Part shown: piece after piece, positions 45,647-55,297 of the stretch
How the letters are laid out: every line of letters starts with the position of its first letter
Numbering within the stretch: the stretch's first letter is position 1
Assembly (NCBI RefSeq): GCF_034440735.1
Contig: NZ_CP140098.1
Coordinates: 668,501 to 732,500, forward strand
From: Deinococcus sp. AB2017081
Lineage (GTDB): Bacteria; Deinococcota; Deinococci; Deinococcales; Deinococcaceae
DNA: 64,000 nt
Direction of reading: 5' to 3'
Translations under genes and position numbers: made by a program
The notes under the pieces: generated by a model
Database searches by the model: none
What the model was told of the DNA's origin: nothing
The model's input: only the letters and a program-made list of their open reading frames with translations

Positions 45647-46312
45647 TCAGTCCAGCTGCCCAGCTGCCCACAGCAGGCCGCGCAGGGTCAGTTCCCGCGC
45701 TTCCATGACCTCGAAGTCGGGGTTCACGTGGCCCAGGGCGCAGTACGCCACGCGGCCCGCGCCGTACATCCGCGTCCACGCCACAGGCATGACGGTGCCC
45801 GCGATCCAGGCGTCGTGCTCGCCGCTGAAGGTCGTCGTGGCGAGCACCTGATTGCTCGGGTCGGTGTGCAGGTAGTACTGCTCCGAATGCATGGCGAAGT
45901 CGGTCAGGCCGCGCGTGATGGCGTGATCGGCCGTGATCTGTACCGTGTAGTCGATGATGTTGCCGGGGTGCGCGACCCACTGGCCGCCCACCATGTACTG
46001 GTAGTCCGGCGTGTTGCGGAACGAGTCGCCCGCGCCGCCATGCCAGCCAGCAAAGCCCACGCCGCCGCGCACGGCGTCCAGCAGACCCGCGACCTGTTCC
46101 TTGGTGATCGTGCTCATCGTCACGCACTGCACGATCACGCTCTGGCGGGCCAGGAGATCGGCGTCCGTGTACACGTCGAGGTTGTCGGTCACGGTGACGT
46201 CGAAGCCCCGTTCCCGGAGCAGAGCGGCGAAGCGTTCGGTGGTCTGCTGCGGCTCGTGGCCGTCCCAGCCGCCCCAGACCATCAGGGCGCGCGGTGTGTC
46301 GGTGGTCGTCAT
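45647..46312 (-). CDS. ThuA-like protein (trehalose-utilisation type)
   Basis: A 221-residue protein with a glutamine-amidotransferase-like Rossmann fold of the ThuA family: [59 protein letters not shown] and [15 protein letters not shown]. ThuA proteins occur in sugar catabolic operons and are thought to bind or oxidise sugar derivatives with partner enzymes. It is the last gene of the xylan operon, after a stem-loop. GGAGG precedes the ATG at 46312, which I prefer over the ATG at 46324. Confidence 0.8.
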   Translation of the reverse strand: MTTTDTPRALMVWGGWDGHEPQQTTERFAALLRERGFDVTVTDNLDVYTDADLLARQSVIVQCVTMSTITKEQVAGLLDAVRGGVGFAGWHGGAGDSFRNTPDYQYMVGGQWVAHPGNIIDYTVQITADHAITRGLTDFAMHSEQYYLHTDPSNQVLATTTFSGEHDAWIAGTVMPVAWTRMYGAGRVAYCALGHVNPDFEVMEARELTLRGLLWAAGQLD

Positions 46313-46333
46313 AGGTGCCTCCACAAGAGCACA

Positions 46334-46357
46334 CCCGGCGTCGTCACGGACGCCGGG
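46334..46357 (-). terminator. intercistronic stem-loop between GH43 and ThuA genes
   Basis: CCCGGCGTC (46334-46342) pairs with GACGCCGGG (46349-46357), a perfect 9-bp stem. It may partly stop transcription before the ThuA gene or stabilise the upstream message. Confidence 0.6.
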
Positions 46358-46372
46358 CGCAGAGCAGTTTCT

Positions 46373-47977
46373 TCAGAATTCGGTGTACTCGGCCCAGCGG
46401 AAGTCGGCGGGTGCCCGGCGACCGCTCATGTCCTGGCAGGTCAGGGCCAGGAAGGTGCCGGTGAAGCTCAGGCCGCCGCAGTGCTCGTCGCTGAGCAGGC
46501 CGGCGCTGAAGGGCTCGCCGATGGGCTGCCACGTCTCGCCGTCCGTGCTGTAGGCGAACTGGAAGGTGGAACCGCTGTACGTCACCTCAAGCTGTACCGG
46601 GCCGCTGTCGCCCACGCTGACATCCTGGGACAGATGCTCGCGGTACACGCCGTTCTCGCAGCTCGTCACGTTCAGGGCACGCCCGGCGGTCTCGTCATGG
46701 CTCACGCGCAGGTAGACCCAGTTGCGGCTGTCGTAGTACGCCGTCAGGCCCGCCATCTGCTGGAAGTCGTCGGGGGCGAACTCCAGTTCGGTGCGCATGC
46801 GGGCGTGCAGGGACTGCAGCCGGCGGCCGACCAGGGCCACGCTGTGGCGGCTCATCAGGGACTCGCGGCCGTGCAGGCGCAGGCCCGCGCCGGTCAGTTC
46901 CACGCCCAGCAACTCGGCCGGGGCCCGCAGCGTCATCCACTCGGAGCGCAGCTCTGATCCCGTGAAGTCATCGCGGGCCGGCACCTCCGGCCACGGGTGC
47001 GGGGGCAGGGCGGGAAGCTGTACGTGCTCGACCGGGTGGTGGCCGCCCTGGGCCAGCGTGGGCCACGCCCCCTCGGGCCAGTCCAGCATCTGGAGGCCGG
47101 TCTCGCGGCCCAGCGGACACTCGCCCTGGGTGGTCAGGGGACGGCCGCACAGGTGCGCCATGATCCACTGGCCGTCCGGGGTGCTGGTGAAGCTGGCGTG
47201 CCCGGGCTTCTGGATGGGCAGGTGCGGTGCGTCGACAGCCGTCATCAGCGGGCCCTGCGGGTGCACCTCGTAGGGCCCGTGCAGGCTGCGCGAGCGGGCC
47301 AGCGTGACCGTGTGCTCCCAGCTCGTGCCGCCCTCGGCGGTCAGCAGGTAGTACCAGCCGTCTTTTTTGTAGAGATGCGGCCCCTCGGTGACCCTGACCT
47401 CGGTGCCGGTGAAGATGATCTCGCGCGGGCCGACCAGTTTCTTCTCGGCGGGGCTGTATTCCTGCAGCACGATCCCCGCGAAGGGGTGGTGGCCGGCGCG
47501 GTGATCCCAGACCATGTTCAGGAACCACTTCTTCCCGTCATCGTCGTGGAACAGGCTGGGATCGAAGCCGCTGGAGTTCATGTAGACCGGCTCCGACCAC
47601 GGCCCCTCGATGCTGGGCGCGGTCGTCAGGTAGTTGTGGCTGTCCTTGAACGACTCGTTGATCCCCCACGACTTCACGTCGGTGTAGATCAGGTGGAACA
47701 GCTCGCCGTCGTGACTCAGGCAGGGGGCCCAGATGCCGCCGGAATCGGCGTCGCCGCGCATATCGAGCAGGCTCAGGCGGTTCAGCGGCTGCGCCGCCGG
47801 CCGCCAGTTCACCAGGTCGCGCGAGTGGTAGATCGCCACGCCCGGATACCACTGGAAGGTGCTTGTGGCGATGTAGTAGTCGGTGCCGACCCGCAGGATG
47901 CTCGGATCGGGGTTGAAGCCCCGCAGGATCGGGTTGGTGACGGTCACACCCTGGCGGGTCGGGGGTTCGGCGGTCAT
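46373..47977 (-). CDS. GH43 beta-xylosidase / arabinofuranosidase
   Basis: A 534-residue enzyme. The five-bladed propeller (about 10-310) has NPILRGFNPDPSILRVGTDY with the base Asp, FDPSLFHDDDGKKWF with the modulating Asp and RVTEGPHLYKKDGWYYLLTA with the acid Glu. A C-terminal beta-sandwich (about 325-530) is typical of cytoplasmic beta-xylosidases. There is no signal peptide, so it should release xylose from imported xylo-oligosaccharides. Its ATG overlaps the GH1 stop (ATGA). Confidence 0.9.
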   Translation of the reverse strand: MTAEPPTRQGVTVTNPILRGFNPDPSILRVGTDYYIATSTFQWYPGVAIYHSRDLVNWRPAAQPLNRLSLLDMRGDADSGGIWAPCLSHDGELFHLIYTDVKSWGINESFKDSHNYLTTAPSIEGPWSEPVYMNSSGFDPSLFHDDDGKKWFLNMVWDHRAGHHPFAGIVLQEYSPAEKKLVGPREIIFTGTEVRVTEGPHLYKKDGWYYLLTAEGGTSWEHTVTLARSRSLHGPYEVHPQGPLMTAVDAPHLPIQKPGHASFTSTPDGQWIMAHLCGRPLTTQGECPLGRETGLQMLDWPEGAWPTLAQGGHHPVEHVQLPALPPHPWPEVPARDDFTGSELRSEWMTLRAPAELLGVELTGAGLRLHGRESLMSRHSVALVGRRLQSLHARMRTELEFAPDDFQQMAGLTAYYDSRNWVYLRVSHDETAGRALNVTSCENGVYREHLSQDVSVGDSGPVQLEVTYSGSTFQFAYSTDGETWQPIGEPFSAGLLSDEHCGGLSFTGTFLALTCQDMSGRRAPADFRWAEYTEF

Positions 47978-49347
47978 GCGCCCACCCCGGCCTTCGTGCG
48001 GGCCAGGAAGTCCTGATACCAGCGCCCCGACTGCTTGACCGTGCGGGCCTGCGTTCCGAAGTCCACGTGCACGATCCCGAAGCGCTTCTCGTACCCTTCG
48101 GCCCACTCGAAGTTGTCCATCAGCGACCACGCGAAGTAGCCGGCGACCTTCGCGCCGCCGTCCAGGGCGGGCTGCAGCGCCGCGATGTGCTGCTGGAAGT
48201 AGCGGGTGCGGGCGGCGTCCTGCACGCTGCCGTCGGCCTCGACGGTGTCGGGGTACGTCGCGCCGTTCTCGGTGATGTAAATGGCCGGCGGATCGTAGTC
48301 GCGCTGGAGCCGGAGCATCAGGTCGGTCAGGCTCTGCGGAGCGACCTCCCAGTCAAAGCCGGTGTACTCGCTCTCCGGGGGCCGCACGGCGCGGGAATGC
48401 AGGAAGCCCTCGCCCGGCGCGTCCTCGATGACCGAGCGGGAGTACATGTTCACGCCCAGGAAGTCGGTGGGCACGCCCATGAGTTCCACGTCGCCGGGCA
48501 GCACCAGCCCCTGGGCCTGCGGGCTGGCCTCGCCCAGCAGATCCACGATGTCCTGCGGGTAGCCCAGGCCGTACACGGGATCGAGATACCAGCGGTTCTG
48601 GAAACCGTCCTGGCGGCGGGTCGCGGCGCGGTCCGCCAGGGTGTCGGTCGCGGGATAGCCCTCGTACAGGTTCAGGGTGATGCCCACCTGCGCGGCGGGG
48701 GCGTTCGCCCGCACCGCCTGCACGGCCAGACCGTGCCCGACCAGCAGGTGGTGGGCGGCGGCGTAGCTCTGCGCCAGATCCCGGTGCCCGGGGGCGTGGA
48801 TCCCGATGCCGTAGCCCAGGAATGCCGCGCACCACGGCTCGTTGATGGTGATGAAGTGCTGCACGCGGTCGCCCAGTTCGTCGGCCACGATGGCGGCGTA
48901 ATCCCCGAAGGCGAGCGCCGTGTCGCGCACCGGCCAGCCGCCCTGATCCTGCAGCGGCTGCGGCAGATCCCAGTGGTACAGCGTCAGCCACGGCGTGATG
49001 CCGCGCGTGAGCAGGCCGTCCACCAGCCGGGAGTAGAAGTCCAGGCCCTTCGGGTTCACCGGGCCGCGTCCGGTCGGCTGGAGCCGCGGCCACGCCACGC
49101 TGAAGCGGTACGCGTTCACGCCGAGAGCCTGGATCAGATCCAGGTCGGTGTCCAGGCGGTGGTAGTGGTCGCACGCGACGTCGCCGGTGTCGCCGTCCTT
49201 CACCTTGCCGGGCGTGTGAGAGAACGTGTCCCAGATGCTGGGGCCACGGCCGTCCTCGGTGGCCGCGCCCTCGATCTGGTAGGAGGCGGTCGCCACGCCC
49301 CACGCGAAGCGGGGCGGGAAGTGCAGGGGATCAGGGGTGGTGGTCAT
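47974..49347 (-). CDS. GH1 beta-glycosidase
   Basis: A 457-residue retaining beta-glycosidase of family 1. FPPRFAWGVATASYQIEGAA is the N-terminal signature, HFITINEPWCAAFLGYGIG carries the acid/base Glu, IYITENGATYPD the nucleophile Glu and NFEWAEGYEKRFGIVHVDF the C-terminal sugar-binding loop. It is cytoplasmic. It could cleave cello- or xylo-oligosaccharides. It overlaps both neighbours by ATGA junctions. GCGGAG precedes the ATG at 49347. Confidence 0.93.
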   Translation of the reverse strand: MTTTPDPLHFPPRFAWGVATASYQIEGAATEDGRGPSIWDTFSHTPGKVKDGDTGDVACDHYHRLDTDLDLIQALGVNAYRFSVAWPRLQPTGRGPVNPKGLDFYSRLVDGLLTRGITPWLTLYHWDLPQPLQDQGGWPVRDTALAFGDYAAIVADELGDRVQHFITINEPWCAAFLGYGIGIHAPGHRDLAQSYAAAHHLLVGHGLAVQAVRANAPAAQVGITLNLYEGYPATDTLADRAATRRQDGFQNRWYLDPVYGLGYPQDIVDLLGEASPQAQGLVLPGDVELMGVPTDFLGVNMYSRSVIEDAPGEGFLHSRAVRPPESEYTGFDWEVAPQSLTDLMLRLQRDYDPPAIYITENGATYPDTVEADGSVQDAARTRYFQQHIAALQPALDGGAKVAGYFAWSLMDNFEWAEGYEKRFGIVHVDFGTQARTVKQSGRWYQDFLARTKAGVGA

Positions 49348-50624
49348 GGAAGCTCCGCAGAGGATGGAGAAGAGGACTTCAGGACAAGGCGGGTCAGGCT
49401 CAGCGGAGGCAGGGTGAGGGGAGCGGCCACCGCCAGGGGGCGGGGAGGCCGGTCCGCATTCACGTCGGCGTCGGTGATGGTCTTGGCTCCGACGACCGCG
49501 TAGCCGGGCAGGGTGATGGTCAGTGGGGTGGCCGCCGCCGCCGTGTTCAGGGCGAACACGGTGATCAGGCCGTTCTCCCGCGAGCCGTGCACCCACAGGT
49601 TGGGGTCGTCGCTGGTCAGATCGACCGTCTCGCCCCGGTAGTGCGTGAGTTCGCGGAAGGCCGCGTACGAGAAGCGTGGGAAGCCGGCGTCGTCGATCAG
49701 GCCGTGGTTCCCGGTCGCCATGAGGGAGAAGTAGGGATTGAAGACGGCGCCGGCCTCGGAGAGGCGCAGCGCGGCCTCGGCGGCCCACAGGCCCCCCACG
49801 GCGTCCGACAGGTGGGTGGCTCGATCCGAGCGGTACGACTGCGCGTACTCGGTCACGCCCTGCGCCAGCGGTCGGCCCTGGGCACGCGGGTTGGTGGCCG
49901 GGTCGGCCCACAGGCCCCTGACCCGGTTCACGGTGTCGGTCGCCCGCGCCGCGCTGGCGAAGGCCTGGGCGGCGGTGCCGTCCCCGTTCGACGGGTACAG
50001 GTGCCACGTGATCAGGTCGAAGGCGTCGCCGCACTCCTTGATGACCGCGTCCAGATACGGGCCGGGGTTGCTCACGGCCGGGCCGGCGATCTTCGCGGCC
50101 GGGTCGGCGGCCAGGATCGCGGCCTTCTGGGCCCGCACCACGCCGCAGTACTTCTGGGCCGTCCAGCTGGGGTCGCTGCGGTTGGTGGCGTACAGATCGG
50201 GCTCGTTGCCGATCTCCCAGTACGCCACGGTCAGGCCCAGGTCACGCGCCATGCGCACGAACGCTGCGGCGTCGGCGGGGGTGTTCTTCGCGGCGTTGCC
50301 GCCCTGCTCACCGCCGGGCCGGGCGAAGACCCGCGTCTGGAGCATCAGGGGGGGACGGCCCAGCAGCGTCCAGCTGCTCTTCAGAGCCTGCAGGCCGGCC
50401 TCGGTACGGTTCTGCTCGTCCCCGACGTTCCCGCCGGGCCAGCGCAGCGCGGCGGGCTTCAGGGCGTTCAGGGTGGAGACGTGCTCGACCACCGGCATCC
50501 AGTTGCCCAGGTTGAAGGCGCTCACGCTGGCCGGCAGGATCGGGCGCGGCGCGGCCGGGCCGGGCGTGACCGTGGCGGCGTGTGCCGCGCCGGTCAGCAG
50601 GATCAGGGTGAGCAGTCGCGTCAC
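49344..50624 (-). CDS. secreted clan GH-A glycoside hydrolase
   Basis: A 426-residue exported enzyme. Residues 1-17 are a signal peptide (RLLTLILLTGAAHAA). The (beta/alpha)8 core has LKPAALRWPGGNVGDEQNR, VAYWEIGNEPDLYATN with the acid/base Glu and LAQGVTEYAQSYRSDRATHL with the likely nucleophile Glu, then a C-terminal beta-sandwich after about 325. It resembles the GH39/GH51/GH79 group; the exact family is not clear. In this operon a role on xylan side chains or backbone is likely. I use the GTG at 50624 with AGGA upstream, one base after the permease stop. Confidence 0.75.
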   Translation of the reverse strand: MTRLLTLILLTGAAHAATVTPGPAAPRPILPASVSAFNLGNWMPVVEHVSTLNALKPAALRWPGGNVGDEQNRTEAGLQALKSSWTLLGRPPLMLQTRVFARPGGEQGGNAAKNTPADAAAFVRMARDLGLTVAYWEIGNEPDLYATNRSDPSWTAQKYCGVVRAQKAAILAADPAAKIAGPAVSNPGPYLDAVIKECGDAFDLITWHLYPSNGDGTAAQAFASAARATDTVNRVRGLWADPATNPRAQGRPLAQGVTEYAQSYRSDRATHLSDAVGGLWAAEAALRLSEAGAVFNPYFSLMATGNHGLIDDAGFPRFSYAAFRELTHYRGETVDLTSDDPNLWVHGSRENGLITVFALNTAAAATPLTITLPGYAVVGAKTITDADVNADRPPRPLAVAAPLTLPPLSLTRLVLKSSSPSSAELP

Positions 50625-50625
50625 G

Positions 50626-51528
50626 TCAGTCCTTGACCGCGCCACTGGTCAGGCCGGAGATCACCTGACGGCTGGCGATCAGGAAGATGATCAGCAGCGG
50701 AACCACGGTCAGCACGACCATCATCAGGGTGGCGCCCCAGTCGGCGTTCACGTTGGTCGCGCCGCCCGTGATCTTGCGCAGCGACAGCGGCAGCGTCATG
50801 GTGCTGTCCTCGCTGAGCTTCATGATCAGGGCACCCTTGAAGTTGTTCCACGAGCCCACGAAGGTCACGACGCCCAGGGTCGCCAGGATCGGGCGGATCA
50901 GCGGCACGACCACCTTTGCGTAGATGCCGAACTCGGTCGCGCCGTCCAGCCGCGCGGCCTCGATCAGGGACTTGGGCAGCGCGGACATGATGTACTGGCG
51001 CATCAGGAAGATCCCGAAGGCGTTGGCCATGCCCGGCACCCACAGGGTCTTGGGCGTGCCGATCCAGTGCAGGAAGTTGTTCATGACCAGGAAGCTGGGG
51101 ATGTCCATCACCAGCGGCGGGATCAGCATGGTCAGCAGGATGAAGCCGAACAGGAAGGCCTTGCCCCTGAACTCGTACATCGCGAAGGCGAAGCCGGCCA
51201 GCGAGCAGAAGAACAGCGTGGTCACGGTCGACAGCAGCGAGATGTACAGCGAGTTCCAGAACTGGCGCAGGGCCATCCCGAAGGTCGCGTCCATCATCTT
51301 GTTGAAGTTGTCGACGATGGCGGTGCCGAACCACAGATGCGGCGGTACGGCGAAGATCTGGTCACTGGGCAGCGAGGCCCACACGAACATCAGATAGAAG
51401 GGCACGACCGACAGGAAGCAGGCGATGCCCACGAAGACCCACAGCGCGGCGCGGCCCACGGGCAGGCGCAGCGCGCGGCGGGGGGGGCGGGGAGTCGTGG
51501 CCGACGTGTCGAGGGGTTTGGTGGTCAT
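50626..51528 (-). CDS. carbohydrate ABC transporter permease (MalG type)
   Basis: A 300-residue inner membrane protein with six predicted helices. The EAA loop SLIEAARLDGATEFGIYAKV contacts the ATPase. It pairs with the MalF-type permease encoded just upstream (ATGA overlap) and with the binding protein at 52567-53814. The ATPase is not in the window and is probably a shared MsmK/UgpC-type subunit encoded elsewhere. Confidence 0.92.
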   Translation of the reverse strand: MTTKPLDTSATTPRPPRRALRLPVGRAALWVFVGIACFLSVVPFYLMFVWASLPSDQIFAVPPHLWFGTAIVDNFNKMMDATFGMALRQFWNSLYISLLSTVTTLFFCSLAGFAFAMYEFRGKAFLFGFILLTMLIPPLVMDIPSFLVMNNFLHWIGTPKTLWVPGMANAFGIFLMRQYIMSALPKSLIEAARLDGATEFGIYAKVVVPLIRPILATLGVVTFVGSWNNFKGALIMKLSEDSTMTLPLSLRKITGGATNVNADWGATLMMVVLTVVPLLIIFLIASRQVISGLTSGAVKD

Positions 51529-52475
51529 ACGTCACGCCCTCCGTCGCGGCTGAACAGGTAGTTGTTGACCATGCTCAGCACGAAGATCGCCAGGAACAGC
51601 AGCCAGCTCATGGCACTGGCGTAGCCCATGTCCAGGTCGCGGAAGGCGGTGTTGAAGATGTGCATGGCGCTGGTCAGCGCCGCGCCGCCGCTGCCGCCGC
51701 CCTGGCCGGTCATGATGAACGGTTCCTCGAACAGCTGCATGTTCCCGACGATGGTCAGGGTGAACGCATAGAACATCATGGGCCGCAGCAGCGGCAGCGT
51801 GATGTACCAGAACTTCTGCCAGTTGCTCGCGCCGTCCACGGTGGCGGCCTCGTACACGTCCTCGCTGATGGCCTGCAGGCCCGAGAGGTACAGGATCACG
51901 TTCCAGCCGACGTAGCGCCAGAACACCACGGCCCCGACCGAGTACGGCACGAGATCCGGGATGGCCAGCCAGCGCACCGGGCCCAGGCCGATCTGCGCGA
52001 GCAGGTAGTTCAGCAGCCCCAGGTTCTCGGAGTACAGCATGCCGAACACGATGGTGATGGCGACGGCGTTGGTGATATAGGGCAGGAACAGGATGGTGCT
52101 GATCGAGCTCTGCCAGCGCCGCAGCGCCTGGTTGATCACGAAGGCCAGTGGCAGCGCCACGAGGTGCTGCGGCACACCGGACAGCAGGCCGATCCACACG
52201 GTGTTCTTCAGGGCCTTCCAGAACATGTCGCTGGGGCCGAGCGCCAGGGCGAAATTTTCCCAGCCGACGAATCTCCAGTTCCCCAGTCCATCCAGCGGAT
52301 TCCACAGGTGGAAGGCCAGATACAGGCTGAAGCCCAGTGGGAACAGCCCGAAGATCAGGAAGAGGATGAAAAAGGGGCTGGTGAAGACGTACGGCGCGAG
52401 TCGCTGCTGCACGCGGGCGTAATTCCACGTGGAGCGCCGGGGCGGGCTGGTGGCAAGGTTGGCGCGGTCGGACAT
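51525..52475 (-). CDS. carbohydrate ABC transporter permease (MalF type)
   Basis: A 316-residue inner membrane protein. The N-terminal LAPYVFTSPFFILFLIFGLF is the first helix, and the EAA loop is VYEAATVDGASNWQKFWYIT. It forms the channel with the MalG-type partner. It lies 91 bases after the binding-protein gene, a gap that holds a strong stem-loop. Confidence 0.92.
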   Translation of the reverse strand: MSDRANLATSPPRRSTWNYARVQQRLAPYVFTSPFFILFLIFGLFPLGFSLYLAFHLWNPLDGLGNWRFVGWENFALALGPSDMFWKALKNTVWIGLLSGVPQHLVALPLAFVINQALRRWQSSISTILFLPYITNAVAITIVFGMLYSENLGLLNYLLAQIGLGPVRWLAIPDLVPYSVGAVVFWRYVGWNVILYLSGLQAISEDVYEAATVDGASNWQKFWYITLPLLRPMMFYAFTLTIVGNMQLFEEPFIMTGQGGGSGGAALTSAMHIFNTAFRDLDMGYASAMSWLLFLAIFVLSMVNNYLFSRDGGRDV

Positions 52476-52511
52476 GGCAGGGCCTCTCTCGGGAGCAGGG
52501 CGAAATGAGGT

Positions 52512-52546
52512 GGGCGGGTGGAGGCGCTGGAGGCCCCCACCCGCCC
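52512..52546 (-). terminator. intercistronic stem-loop after the binding-protein gene
   Basis: GGGCGGGTGG (52512-52521) pairs with CCACCCGCCC (52537-52546). Such hairpins after binding-protein genes protect the upstream message and lower permease expression. Confidence 0.65.
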
Positions 52547-52566
52547 GAGTCAGATTGGGTCTGGGC

Positions 52567-53814
52567 TCAGCGGGCGCGGCGCGCGATCTGGGCGCGGGCG
52601 TCGGTCAGCGCCTGCTTGATGTCCTTGCCCTGCTCGAGCACGTTGGTCAGCTCGGTCTGGAGGATCTGCTCGGCGACCGAGTCGTACTTGTTCACGTCGA
52701 TGGGCTGGGTCTTAGCGGCGGCGTTGCGCCACAGCACGCGGGCCTGCTGGCCACCCAGGAAGGGGACGGGCTCGCTGAAGGCCTTGTCCTTCTGGGCCGC
52801 GAGCAGCGCGGGGAAGGCGCCGTTGTCCTTGAACGCGGTGATCTGCGAGCTCTGCTCCAGGGTCATGAACTTGATGAACTCGAAGGCCCACTGCTTGTTC
52901 GCGGCCTTGGTCGGGATGGCGTAGAAGGAGCCGCCCCACGACGCGAAGCCCTTCTCGGGGAGGTTCTGGACGCGCCACAGACCCTTGGTGTCCGGGGCCA
53001 TCCAGTTCTGCAGGGCGCCCTGGAGCCACGCGCCGGAGAACTGCGTGGCGACAGTGCCCTTCTTGAAGGCGTCGTACCACTCGTTGCTCCACTCGCCGAT
53101 CTTGGCGTCCAGGCCGGCGTCACGCACCTGCTTGGAGAGCGTGAAGGCGCGCACGAAGCGGGCGTTGTCGGGGCCGACGAGCAGGTTGTTCTTGTTGTCG
53201 AAGTAGATGCCTTCGCCGGGCTTGAGGTTGGTGCGGATGATGACGTTGTTGATGCTGGCCGCGGTGTTGATCAGGGACGCGCCGGTCTTCTGCTTGATGC
53301 GCTTGCCGGCAGCGATGAAGGACTCCCAGCTGGTGGTCATGGTCACCGGGTTCACGCCGGCCTTGTCGAGCACGTCCTTGCGGTAGAAGAAGGTGCCGGG
53401 GCCGATGTCGGTGGGCATGGCGATGTAGCGGCCGTCCGCGCCGGTGGCCTGGGCGATGGTGAAGGGCGTGAAGAGCTTCTTGTACTGGCCGGCGTTGTAG
53501 GGAGCCTTGTTCAGGTCTTCCAGGCCCTGGCCGTCGGCGAACTTGCTGACGAAGCCGATCTCGATGGCCATCACGTCAGGCAGGCCCTGACCGGTGGCGA
53601 GCGCCGTGGTCATGGCGTTGTGGTGGTCGGCGTACTCCTGGGCTTGCAGCTTGATGGTGACGTTCGGGTGCGCCTTGTTCCACGCCGGCAGGATGGCCTT
53701 GATGGCGCTGTCCAGGCTGGGGAAGGCCGCGACGGTCAGGGTGACCTTCTCCTGGGCGCTGGCGGAGCCGAGCAGCAGGGCGGAAACGAGGGCAAGCGAC
53801 AGGGACTTCTTCAT
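52567..53814 (-). CDS. extracellular sugar-binding protein of the xylan-operon ABC importer
   Basis: A 415-residue periplasmic or envelope solute-binding protein (family 1). Residues 1-19 are a signal peptide (KKSLSLALVSALLLGSASA). The mature protein has VTLTVAAFPSLDSAIKAILP, DVMAIEIGFVSKFADGQGLE and KWAFEFIKFM-like (KQWAFEFIKFMTLEQSSQIT) family marks. Ligand is probably a xylo-oligosaccharide, by context. GGAGG precedes the ATG at 53814; the in-frame ATG at 53868 would add residues before the signal peptide. Confidence 0.88.
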   Translation of the reverse strand: MKKSLSLALVSALLLGSASAQEKVTLTVAAFPSLDSAIKAILPAWNKAHPNVTIKLQAQEYADHHNAMTTALATGQGLPDVMAIEIGFVSKFADGQGLEDLNKAPYNAGQYKKLFTPFTIAQATGADGRYIAMPTDIGPGTFFYRKDVLDKAGVNPVTMTTSWESFIAAGKRIKQKTGASLINTAASINNVIIRTNLKPGEGIYFDNKNNLLVGPDNARFVRAFTLSKQVRDAGLDAKIGEWSNEWYDAFKKGTVATQFSGAWLQGALQNWMAPDTKGLWRVQNLPEKGFASWGGSFYAIPTKAANKQWAFEFIKFMTLEQSSQITAFKDNGAFPALLAAQKDKAFSEPVPFLGGQQARVLWRNAAAKTQPIDVNKYDSVAEQILQTELTNVLEQGKDIKQALTDARAQIARRAR

Positions 53815-53885
53815 GGTGAACCTCCGGGAGAGTTCGGATGGGTGATGGTTCGGTCGGGTGGTGCTCATGACCTGCCGGGAACGGC

Positions 53886-54938
53886 CTAGCCGCTGGGCAC
53901 GGTCATCGCCTCGCTCAGGGTGGTCGGGTGGTGGGTGCGGGCGGGGGGCATGGTGGACTCACGGAGCACGAGCTCCGGCGTGAAGACCTGCATGGTGACC
54001 TTCTCGCCGCGCAGCAGGCTCAGCGCGGCACGCGCCGCGACCTCGCCCATGTCGTAGATCGCCTGGCGCACCGTGGTCAGGGGCGGGGTCATCAGCGAGG
54101 ACGTGATGACGTCGTCGAAGCCGGTCAGGGACACGTCCTCGGGGACGCGCAGCCCGTGGCGGTACAGGGTCAGCCGGGCGCCCAGGGCCATCTGGTCGTT
54201 TGCACAGACCAGCGCCGTGAACGGCAGTCCGGTGGCGAGCAGGCGGGCCGCTGCCTCCCGTCCGCCGTCCTCGGTGTATTCGCCGCTCGCGATCAGCGCG
54301 TCCGGAATGGGGACACCCGCCTCGAGCAGCGTGGCCATGACCGATTCCCGGCGCTCCACAGCATCCTGCTGCCGCTCGGCCCCGCCGATGAAGGCGAAGT
54401 CGCGGTGTCCCAGGTCGAGCAGGTGACTCACGATCGCCCGCATGCCCAGCCGGTTGTCCATGACCACGCAGCGCTCGCTGAGCCCGCGCACGTCGCGGCC
54501 CAGGGCGACCATCGGGACGCGCACGGCGACGCGCTCCAGAATGGCGTCGTCGAGGATCCCGCCCATCAGGATGACGGCGTCCACGCGCCGCAGCAGCAGC
54601 ACATCCAGGGCCTCCTGCTCGCGTTCGGGCCGCCACTGGCCGCTGATGACCAGCGGATGGTACGGCGTGTCGTTCAGGACGGCCTCGATCCCGGCCAGGG
54701 CCTCTCCGTAGAAGGTGGAGTTCAGGCTGGGCGTGATCACGCCGATGGTCAGGCTGCGGCCATTGGCCAGCGCCTGCGCCTGGGGATTGGGCTTGAAGTT
54801 CAGCCGCGCGATCACCGCTTCGACCCGTGCCCGTTTCTCGGGCGCCACGTTGGCGGTGCCGTTCAGGATACGCGACACCGTGCTGGGCGAGACGCCAGCT
54901 TCTTGGGCCACGTGGGCCAGGGTGACGGGTTCGAGCAT
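53886..54938 (-). CDS. LacI-family regulator of the xylan operon
   Basis: A 350-residue repressor. The N-terminal LacI helix-turn-helix is VTLAHVAQEAGVSPSTVSRI with the hinge RLNFKPNPQAQALANGRS. The periplasmic-binding-protein-like sensor domain covers about 60-335 (TIGVITPSLNSTFYGEALAG, VAVRVPMVALGRDV, TGFDDVITSSLMTPPLTTVR). It is the first gene of the minus-strand operon, and a palindromic operator overlaps its own -35 box, so it should autoregulate the whole operon. GGAG lies five bases before the ATG at 54938. Confidence 0.9.
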   Translation of the reverse strand: MLEPVTLAHVAQEAGVSPSTVSRILNGTANVAPEKRARVEAVIARLNFKPNPQAQALANGRSLTIGVITPSLNSTFYGEALAGIEAVLNDTPYHPLVISGQWRPEREQEALDVLLLRRVDAVILMGGILDDAILERVAVRVPMVALGRDVRGLSERCVVMDNRLGMRAIVSHLLDLGHRDFAFIGGAERQQDAVERRESVMATLLEAGVPIPDALIASGEYTEDGGREAAARLLATGLPFTALVCANDQMALGARLTLYRHGLRVPEDVSLTGFDDVITSSLMTPPLTTVRQAIYDMGEVAARAALSLLRGEKVTMQVFTPELVLRESTMPPARTHHPTTLSEAMTVPSG

Positions 54939-55018
54939 ACGGACTCCAGGGGGCAGGACACGGCGAAGTGCGGGACAGGCACAGGTGCCTGAACGAAGGC
55001 TTAATTTCTGATAAATCG

Positions 55019-55047
55019 AGCCTACCCCCATCTGAAAGCGCTGTCAA
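55019..55047 (-). promoter_or_regulatory. promoter and LacI-type operator of the xylan operon
   Basis: On the minus strand TTGACA (55047-55042), 17-base spacer, TAGGCT (55024-55019). The palindrome TGAAAGCGCTGTCA (55033-55046) overlaps the -35 box and has the AGCGCT centre typical of LacI-family operators. Confidence 0.8.
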
Positions 55048-55175
55048 GCCCTGACCCGGTCGGCCGCAGCACCCGGCCATCGGGGGGGGAGGAGGAGAAC
55101 GACGCCCGTCAGCAACTCAAGCACCTTCTGCCTGCGTCAGGGACGTGCGTCCATCACGGTCTGCGGGGGCACGCA

Positions 55176-55192
55176 TTCGTAATTCTTACGAA
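55176..55192. promoter_or_regulatory. perfect palindrome TTCGTAA-N3-TTACGAA
   Basis: A 17-base inverted repeat midway between the divergent LacI and ROK genes, followed by AT-rich DNA. A half-site TTCGTAA recurs at 55331 near the ROK start point. Likely a ROK/XylR operator. Confidence 0.65.
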
Positions 55193-55297
55193 CTTAAAAC
55201 GTGGTTAACACCACCAATATCGATTCAGGAGATGTGGCTGATAGGCCGAGAAAAGCGGAGTCGGACTGTCCTCGATGCCGTCTGGGGTCGCTGCGGC

